A stretch of DNA of 6,760 nt from Bacteroidota bacterium (GTDB lineage: Bacteria > Bacteroidota > Bacteroidia > Chitinophagales > Chitinophagaceae), in the NCBI GenBank assembly GCA_023436685.1, contig JAEZIL010000337.1, forward strand, positions 1 through 6,760, read 5' to 3'. A program made the position numbers and the translations under genes. Below, piece by piece: positions 1 to 4,693 of the stretch; the first letter of the stretch is position 1, and the number at the start of each line of letters is the position of its first letter. The notes under the pieces were generated by a model. The model had not been told where the DNA came from, made no database searches, and worked only from the letters and a program-made list of their open reading frames with translations.

Positions 1-419
1 ATCTCGTCAACATTCAGTATACGTGTAAGGTTAGGATGGCCTACAAAATTTACTCCGAAAAAATCATAGGTTTCGCGCTCCATCCAGTTAGCACCCGAAA
101 ATATTTGGGTTGCGGTAAATACATCCGGCTTATCAATAGATACATACACCTTCATACGGAGGCGGATATTATCTATCATATTATGCAAATGGTAAACTAC
201 ACACAACTCCTCCCCCTTTCTATCGGGAAAATGTACGGCTGTAAGATCGGTAAGAAAGCGGAACCCGAGCGACTCATCTTCGTACAGGTATTGCATGATC
301 TTAAGATTTAGTTCAGCAGGCGCAATTACGCACTGCATACCAAACGATTCTTCCCAACCCAGCACATCGCCGAATTTTTCCGTTAATTTTTGTTTTACTA
401 TTTCGTTGGTCAAAACCAT
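1..419 (-). CDS. nuoC: NADH-quinone oxidoreductase subunit C (complex I 30 kDa subunit), C-terminus beyond the window
   Basis: NuoC belongs to the peripheral (hydrophilic) arm of respiratory complex I, which passes electrons from NADH to quinone (menaquinone in most Bacteroidota). This minus-strand gene begins at an ATG whose A is at 419 and stays open to the left edge, giving 139 codons plus two bases. It was found by reading the reverse complement; the open frame has no stop within the window. The family signature lies at residues 111-135: ERE at 114-116, D119, FFG at 120-122 and the GHPNL segment at 127-131, followed by TRIL. The usual arginine after GHP-x-L is a threonine here (T132), with R133 kept. 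The N-terminal half (residues 1-100) has the expected alpha/beta character, including a FLTDLTAV segment near 55-62. No Shine-Dalgarno sequence is visible. It follows nuoB by 64 bp in the same direction, so it should be co-transcribed with it. Whether NuoC is fused to NuoD cannot be seen. Confidence 0.95.
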   Translation of the reverse strand, partial: MVLTNEIVKQKLTEKFGDVLGWEESFGMQCVIAPAELNLKIMQYLYEDESLGFRFLTDLTAVHFPDRKGEELCVVYHLHNMIDNIRLRMKVYVSIDKPDVFTATQIFSGANWMERETYDFFGVNFVGHPNLTRILNVDE

Positions 420-436
420 AATGCTAGTCAAAAGTA

Positions 437-473
437 AAAAGTCAAAACTCAAACTTTTTGAATTTTGCCTTTT
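437..473 (-). repeat. AT-rich imperfect inverted repeat (RNA hairpin candidate) between nuoB and nuoC
   Basis: This hairpin occupies more than half of the 64-bp nuoB-nuoC gap. Bases 437-441 pair with 469-473, and 443-453 pair with 457-467, around a 3-base loop at 454-456. The only interruptions are 442/468 and 448/462. On the transcribed (minus) strand the 448/462 position becomes a G-U wobble, so the RNA would have 16 of 17 positions paired. The arms are built from short degenerate units of the type CAAAA/TTTTG. The hairpin begins 10 nt after the nuoB stop and ends 17 nt before the nuoC ATG. It could act in RNA processing, stability, partial attenuation or translation control. It could also be the low-complexity intergenic sequence common in this phylum. 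The function is unproven. Confidence 0.6.
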
Positions 474-483
474 GAATTCTTAT

Positions 484-1047
484 TTATTGTATCCCGTAGC
501 TATCCAGCAAAGCTTTGTACTGCGGGCTATTTCTGCGGCGCAGGCTTTCGTTCCCTACAAGTTCCTGCAATTTTAAAATACCATCTATTATACCTTCCGG
601 CCTTGGCGGACAACCCGGCACATACACATCTACCGGTATTACCTGGTCAATACCTTGTAATACAGAATATGAGTCGAATATACCGCCGCTTGAAGCGCAC
701 GCGCCAATAGCAACCACCCAACGGGGCTCTGCCATTTGAAGATAAACCTGACGTAGGATAGGCCCCATTTTTTTAGCAATAGTGCCCGCTACCAGCAGCA
801 TATCGCACTGACGCGGAGTAAAACCCATACGTTCGGAACCGAAACGTGAAAGATCATAGTTAGCACCCATTGTGGCCATGAATTCGATACCGCAACAAGA
901 GGTAGCAAATGGTAAAGGCCACAAAGAGTTTTTACGGGCCAGGCCCACCACTTTATCGAAAGAAGTCGCAAAAAACCCTTCGCCAGTATAGCCCTCGGGC
1001 ATTTCTGCCACTTTAATGTTAGTATTATATTGAACCGGACGTGCCAT
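484..1047 (-). CDS. nuoB: NADH-quinone oxidoreductase subunit B (complex I PSST subunit, cluster N2)
   Basis: NuoB carries the terminal [4Fe-4S] cluster N2, which hands electrons to quinone at the junction of the peripheral and membrane arms of complex I. The 187-residue product contains all the expected ligands: the tandem cysteines C51-C52 in ATSCCGIEF, C117 in IGACASSGG and C146 in VPGCPPRPE. The RFGSERMGFTPRQCD segment (68-82) and the PEGIIDG segment (150-156) are also typical. The length is normal for a compact NuoB with a short N-terminal extension. The ATG at 1047 is preceded by A-rich sequence without a Shine-Dalgarno motif, and the protein reads as family-like from about residue 25. 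It lies 78 bp after nuoA and 64 bp before nuoC, in the canonical A-B-C order, so a shared transcript is likely. Confidence 0.98.
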   Translation of the reverse strand: MARPVQYNTNIKVAEMPEGYTGEGFFATSFDKVVGLARKNSLWPLPFATSCCGIEFMATMGANYDLSRFGSERMGFTPRQCDMLLVAGTIAKKMGPILRQVYLQMAEPRWVVAIGACASSGGIFDSYSVLQGIDQVIPVDVYVPGCPPRPEGIIDGILKLQELVGNESLRRRNSPQYKALLDSYGIQ

Positions 1048-1125
1048 GATCTTTAATTTTGAAGTTTTTGTTTATGATAGCTACCTACAAAGCCTAAATT
1101 TCATTCCATCACCATCTCACAAACG

Positions 1126-1518
1126 TTAATCTTCCCACTTCAATGCGCCTTTTTTCATGATATATATAAAGCCGCAAAGGAAGAATGCTACAAACATAAT
1201 AACCGCCAGGAAACCATCGGTACCCAGCTCTCTAAAATTCACGGCGTAGGGATAGAAGAAAATTACCTCCACGTCGAACAAGACAAATAATATTGCCACC
1301 AGGAAATATTTGATAGCCATTGGTTGGCGCGCATTACCTACCGAAGGGATACCACTCTCAAAGTTGATGAGCTTATCGCTGGTTCTGCGCTTGGGGCCTA
1401 ACAAGTGTGTTAAGCCCATCATTACACCTACGAAACCTACAGCTACAATTAATTGCAGTGCAATAGGAAAATAATTGAAAGGTGTATTCTGGTCTATTGC
1501 CAGCAGTAAATAATTCAT
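1126..1518 (-). CDS. nuoA: NADH-quinone oxidoreductase subunit A (complex I membrane subunit)
   Basis: NuoA (ND3 homologue) is a small membrane subunit at the hinge between the peripheral and membrane arms of complex I, near the quinone channel. The 130-residue product has three predicted membrane helices, at about 18-38, 68-90 and 102-121. The loop between helices 1 and 2 carries the conserved FESGIP motif (53-58) followed by GNARQP (61-66). Helix 2 holds the conserved acidic pair D82 and E84 in LFDVEV. The C-terminus ends in the positively charged MKKGALKWED segment. The ATG at 1518 is chosen because it is the first in frame after a good promoter candidate and gives a normal family length. 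No Shine-Dalgarno sequence is present. It is the first gene of the leftward nuoA-nuoB-nuoC series and probably the first gene of the operon. Confidence 0.97.
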   Translation of the reverse strand: MNYLLLAIDQNTPFNYFPIALQLIVAVGFVGVMMGLTHLLGPKRRTSDKLINFESGIPSVGNARQPMAIKYFLVAILFVLFDVEVIFFYPYAVNFRELGTDGFLAVIMFVAFFLCGFIYIMKKGALKWED

Positions 1519-1558
1519 ATGCTTAAACTAGGTATACTGCCCCAATTTTCAGGACACA

Positions 1559-1588
1559 CAAAGGTAAAGGTCTGTAGCGAATTTACAA
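1559..1588 (-). promoter_or_regulatory. Bacteroidota-type sigma-ABfr promoter candidate for nuoA-nuoB-nuoC
   Basis: On the minus strand the sequence reads TTG (1588-1586), then 19 bases, then TACCTTTG (1566-1559). This fits the Bacteroidota primary sigma factor consensus of TTG, about 17-23 bp and TAnnTTTG. Transcription would begin near 1553, giving a leader of roughly 35 nt before the nuoA ATG. Position, orientation and spacing all agree, but the start site is inferred. Confidence 0.65.
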
Positions 1589-1737
1589 GGTTGTATATAC
1601 ATATAAGGTCTATTTAACGCATTTTTTCTCAGCATATTCGTTTATAAAAGCAGGAAAACAAACGCATATAGTTCATTAAATATGTAAATACTATCAAAAA
1701 CCAACACTTGTAAATAAAATACCACCAACATGTATCG

Positions 1738-1745
1738 TATTTTTG
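1738..1745 (+). promoter_or_regulatory. Weak -7 element candidate before the glycosyltransferase
   Basis: TATTTTTG matches the TAnnTTTG -7 element. The nearest upstream TTG is at 1708-1710, 27 bp away, which is longer than the usual 17-23 bp. The element also sits so close to the ATG at 1755 that the transcript would have a leader of only about 5 nt. The call is tentative. The rest of the 236-bp divergent region (1519-1754) is AT-rich, and I see no stronger plus-strand promoter or operator in it. Confidence 0.25.
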
Positions 1746-1754
1746 AGACATCTG

Positions 1755-2951
1755 ATGCACAACCTGACCAAGATAAAACTCTTTCGTAGTCTGCTATGGA
1801 TAACCTATCCATTTTCACTTGTACTTGTTTACCCACTGGTATTCTTGAAAAAAAAGAATAAAACGGGGCTTTTCTTATTTTTTGACAGATACACGTTGGG
1901 AGGTGCACAACGCGTACACCTGGATATTTTGAATAGTGTAAATGATTTGTATAAACAGGTATATTTTACAAGGCTATCACCAAACGGCGCGTTCAGGGAA
2001 GAGTTTTACAATACTCCTAACGCCTCTGTAAAAGATATACATTTTTGGTGCGACAACCTACTGATCCGCCTTTTTACTGTTCATTATTTTGCTTTTTATA
2101 TTAACCGGCATAAAACGGGGCATGTATTCAGCTCAAACAGTACATTTTTTTATGATATGCTCCCTTTTATCAAAAATGGTATTATCAAAACAGAACTGTT
2201 GCACAATTTCACATTAGGGAAAAACGGAATGGAATTTTTTGGGCTGGCCAATTATAGGTATCTGCACAACAGGCTAACTGTAGATGTTGCCACATACAAT
2301 AATATACTTACGCAATATGAAAAGTATGGCATAAACAGCGTGTATAGCAAAAGGGTACAATGTATTGAACCTGGGGTAATGATTAGCAGTATCAGTAATA
2401 AGGACTATAGTAAGCCCGTGAACATTTTGTATGCCGGAAGAGGTGGCGCTCAAAAACGCCCACATTTGCTAGATGCTATTGCTCAACACTTTATATCTAA
2501 GAGCTTACCTGTTCATTTTCATTTTGCAGGAGATGTTATAGATGAGCTAAGTGACTATGTAAAAAAGCACTCTATACTTCATGGGCAGATAACTGACCAA
2601 AAAATAATGTACAGCCTATACCAGCAATGCCATTCAATATTAATGACATCGGCTTACGAAGGATTCCCTATGCTAATAAAAGAGGGCATGGCTAATGGTT
2701 GTGTACCTATTGTTACCGCGTTAGATGGGAATAAATCACACCTTAAGCACGAAAAAAATGCGTTATTAATCCATCAGCCCGAAAATGAAAACCTTGTTGT
2801 GCAGCAAGGAATTGAATTGATACAGCGTTTGTTAAACAACCAATCGTTTCTGGAGGAATTATCACAAAGTGCTTATCAATATGCATCTGAGCATTTCGAT
2901 AAAAAACAATTCGTACTTACATATCGTTCATTATTATTATTATCCAGATAG
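1755..2951 (+). CDS. GT4-type glycosyltransferase (GT-B fold, glycosyl transferases group 1)
   Basis: This is predicted to transfer a sugar from a nucleotide-sugar donor to a growing glycan, probably lipid-linked, at the cytoplasmic face of the inner membrane. The ATG at 1755 gives 398 residues. The frame is open a little further to a TTG at 1743, but ATG is preferred and no Shine-Dalgarno sequence supports either. Residues 13-31 are hydrophobic and could be a membrane-associating helix. The N-terminal Rossmann half contains a glycine-rich loop, LGGAQRVHLDIL (about 48-59). The C-terminal donor-binding half starts with NILYAGRGGAQKRPHLL (about 223-239, basic residues K234 and R235). It holds the GT4 E-x7-E motif at E302 and E310 (EGFPMLIKE), followed by GMANGCVPIV and a DGNKSHL segment. 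The length is normal for the family. Donor and acceptor cannot be told from sequence. It lies 114 bp before a flippase in the same direction, which suggests polysaccharide or O-antigen-like assembly. Confidence 0.88.
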   Translation: MHNLTKIKLFRSLLWITYPFSLVLVYPLVFLKKKNKTGLFLFFDRYTLGGAQRVHLDILNSVNDLYKQVYFTRLSPNGAFREEFYNTPNASVKDIHFWCDNLLIRLFTVHYFAFYINRHKTGHVFSSNSTFFYDMLPFIKNGIIKTELLHNFTLGKNGMEFFGLANYRYLHNRLTVDVATYNNILTQYEKYGINSVYSKRVQCIEPGVMISSISNKDYSKPVNILYAGRGGAQKRPHLLDAIAQHFISKSLPVHFHFAGDVIDELSDYVKKHSILHGQITDQKIMYSLYQQCHSILMTSAYEGFPMLIKEGMANGCVPIVTALDGNKSHLKHEKNALLIHQPENENLVVQQGIELIQRLLNNQSFLEELSQSAYQYASEHFDKKQFVLTYRSLLLLSR

Positions 2952-3000
2952 CTGCAAGATTTGATTATTCCATTCATTTATATCCCCATTAAATCAATGC

Positions 3001-3008
3001 TATATTTG
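3001..3008 (+). promoter_or_regulatory. -7 promoter element candidate before the flippase
   Basis: TATATTTG is an exact TAnnTTTG match in the 114-bp gap after the glycosyltransferase. It would place a transcription start near 3014, about 50 nt before the flippase ATG. No clean TTG lies at the usual distance; the nearest resemblance is TTTA at 2977-2980, while a true TTG at 2961-2963 is too far. If real, the flippase can be transcribed on its own as well as by read-through from the upstream gene. Confidence 0.4.
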
Positions 3009-3065
3009 CCAACACGCTGTATGTTATATGTTACCAAACTTGCAAAATAAGATCTAAGCTTAGGC

Positions 3066-4553
3066 ATGGGCATAGTTATCAGGCAATCTATTAAAACAAC
3101 GCTCGTGATATTTTCAGGAGCCCTGCTTGGTGCATTGATAACCTATGCCAATACGTTTGTATTTAATAAAACCAACCTGGGGTTTATCACGAACTTTGTA
3201 TACCAGGCGGCACTAATTCAAATATTTACGCTTGTAGGTACTGCTTCTTTAACCCAGGTTTATACACAAAAATACCCTGAAGGAGACATAAGGCGAAAAG
3301 CACTTCTTTCGTTTAGCAGCCTGATCATTCTCGCAGCGTCAATACTGTTTGTAGTAGGCTATGCATTGTTGAAAGATGAGATCATAAGCCGTTATCAATA
3401 TCACGACAGGCCTTTATTTGAGCGTTATTATTGGTTCACTCCTTTCCTGGTAGTGTGCTGGAGTTTCATGACCTTGCTCGATCATTATCTTATATCGCAA
3501 CACAAAGTGGCAGTGTCTGCTTTTATGCGAGAGATTTTGTTGAGAGTGCTCACTCTAGGTTTTTTAGGGTTATATGTACTTAAGATCATCTCCTTTGACG
3601 TATATGTGGCAAGTATAATAGCTACCTATTTACTGCCAACGCTTGTAATGCTATATATATGTTTCAGAACTAAAGGGTTTGGGTTCACACTAAATCTAAA
3701 GGTGTTTTCAAAGGAAGACTATAGAGGTTTCATCCATTTTTCGTGGTATCATTTACTGCTGGTTGCTTCCATGAACATAATGGGCTATCTGGATATGCTG
3801 ATGCTTGCCCCTCTCGATAAAGAAGGTGTAGCCAGCCTGGCAGTATACCGTGTAGCTGTTTTTCTTATATCTATTATGCAAATACCCTACAGGGCTATTA
3901 CAAATGCATCTTTTGCCGTATTAAACCGAACTTATATAGAAGAAAGTAAATCAGCCTTTAGCACGCTTTTCAATAAGTTGGGAAACAACTTGCTGATAGT
4001 TGCTGTAGCCATGTTTATACTAATAGCATGCAATCTTGATAACATTGTAGCTGTTTTTCCTGAAGGTTATGAAGCTATCAAGCCTGTTGTACTTATTTTA
4101 ATGCTGGGCAGGTTGATAGATATGGCTACCGGAGTGAACAATGAAGTCATCAGCATTTCCAAATACTATAAGTTCAATTTCAGGATATCTGCATTGTTGT
4201 TAATTCTCTCTTTCGGGCTCATGCGGTATCTCATTCCTGTTTATGGCATCTATGGTGCTGCCTGGGCTGCCACCTTAGCTTTAGCTGTATTTAATATATT
4301 GAAAATGATATTTCTATGGGTGAAATTGGATCTTCATCCATTTAATAAAAATACTGCATATATCTTCCTGGGAGGCCTGGTAGCCTACGCAATTAATTTC
4401 CTGCTCCCTTTTCTTGTTAACCCCATATTTGATGCGTGCCTACGGTCCATTCTTATCGCAATTTCATACGTAGTTTTTCTGCTTTTAACCGGTGCATCTC
4501 CCGATTTGAAAAACTACCTTATTTCAATAAAAACAAATAAGCGACTTTTCTAG
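3066..4553 (+). CDS. Polysaccharide/lipid-linked oligosaccharide flippase-like membrane protein (MOP superfamily, Wzx-like)
   Basis: This is a polytopic inner-membrane protein of 495 residues, likely to move a lipid-linked glycan from the cytoplasmic to the periplasmic face. About 14 hydrophobic helices can be drawn, at roughly 12-32, 46-66, 80-101, 122-142, 155-175, 178-199, 222-244, 255-278, 306-326, 337-355, 372-390, 393-417, 430-450 and 459-477. The count and length fit the MOP superfamily (Wzx/polysaccharide biosynthesis proteins). The N-terminal start with a short basic segment followed by helix 1, and the LMLAPLDKEGVASLAVYRVA region (246-265) resembling the family's mid-protein loop and helix, are also typical. 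The YGIYGAAWAATLA segment (393-405) matches the glycine/alanine-rich late helix seen in these proteins. The ATG at 3066 is the first in frame and gives a complete first helix. There is no clear Shine-Dalgarno sequence. The neighbouring GT4 enzyme supports a glycan export role. The substrate is unknown, and sequence divergence leaves other MOP exporters possible. Confidence 0.82.
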   Translation: MGIVIRQSIKTTLVIFSGALLGALITYANTFVFNKTNLGFITNFVYQAALIQIFTLVGTASLTQVYTQKYPEGDIRRKALLSFSSLIILAASILFVVGYALLKDEIISRYQYHDRPLFERYYWFTPFLVVCWSFMTLLDHYLISQHKVAVSAFMREILLRVLTLGFLGLYVLKIISFDVYVASIIATYLLPTLVMLYICFRTKGFGFTLNLKVFSKEDYRGFIHFSWYHLLLVASMNIMGYLDMLMLAPLDKEGVASLAVYRVAVFLISIMQIPYRAITNASFAVLNRTYIEESKSAFSTLFNKLGNNLLIVAVAMFILIACNLDNIVAVFPEGYEAIKPVVLILMLGRLIDMATGVNNEVISISKYYKFNFRISALLLILSFGLMRYLIPVYGIYGAAWAATLALAVFNILKMIFLWVKLDLHPFNKNTAYIFLGGLVAYAINFLLPFLVNPIFDACLRSILIAISYVVFLLLTGASPDLKNYLISIKTNKRLF

Positions 4554-4628
4554 TCTGTCACGGTATTGCTAAATTATTACGAAAGGCTTGTTTGGCAAAC
4601 GTTTCAGTAGAAGGAGATGTCTTAAACT

Positions 4629-4644
4629 TATGACAATTGTCATA
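4629..4644. promoter_or_regulatory. Perfect 16-bp palindrome, operator candidate upstream of the repeat protein
   Basis: TATGACAATTGTCATA is a perfect two-fold symmetric sequence with no spacer. It is framed by outer complementary arms CTTAA (4621-4625) and TTAAG (4646-4650), offset by two bases. It lies in the 140-bp gap between the flippase stop and the next gene, 49 bp before the ATG at 4694. No run of T follows, so a rho-independent terminator is unlikely. Symmetry of this kind suits a site for a dimeric DNA-binding regulator. No known regulator motif is assigned. Confidence 0.45.
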
Positions 4645-4665
4645 CTTAAGCTAGTAAGATATTGC

Positions 4666-4673
4666 TATTTTTA
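4666..4673 (+). promoter_or_regulatory. Weak -7 element candidate before the repeat protein
   Basis: TATTTTTA differs from TAnnTTTG only in the last base. A TTG at 4637-4639, inside the palindrome, is 26 bp upstream, which is slightly long. A start near 4679 would leave a leader of about 15 nt before the ATG. If this is the promoter, the palindrome overlaps its upstream recognition region and a protein bound there could block transcription. The evidence is weak. Confidence 0.25.
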
Positions 4674-4693
4674 CATATAAGCTATAAACATTT

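Noticed and set aside
120..140. nuoC or another nuo gene being a broken copy
   Set aside because: The nuoC frame runs without stop to the edge and has its signature motif. nuoA and nuoB are full length with all key residues. The T132 change in NuoC is a mild variation, not evidence of decay.
36..311. A 91-codon plus-strand open frame at the left edge
   Set aside because: It overlaps the nuoC coding sequence on the opposite strand, and nuoC has the clear complex I 30 kDa signature there.
1743..1757. TTG at 1743 as the glycosyltransferase start
   Set aside because: An in-frame ATG follows four codons later, and the TTG is the end of a -7-like box. No evidence favours the rarer start.
1730..1789. 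A 19-codon plus-strand frame (ATG at 1730) overlapping the glycosyltransferase start
   Set aside because: It has no ribosome-binding signal and is short enough to be chance. An upstream regulatory frame cannot be supported from one sequence.
1642..1908. An 88-codon minus-strand open frame across the divergent region
   Set aside because: It overlaps the start of the glycosyltransferase and the AT-rich intergenic DNA, and its product is not recognisable.
3054..3063. A 10-bp palindrome (CTAAGCTTAG) just before the flippase ATG
   Set aside because: It is short and expected now and then in AT-rich DNA, with no loop and no T-run. It is not enough for an operator or terminator call.
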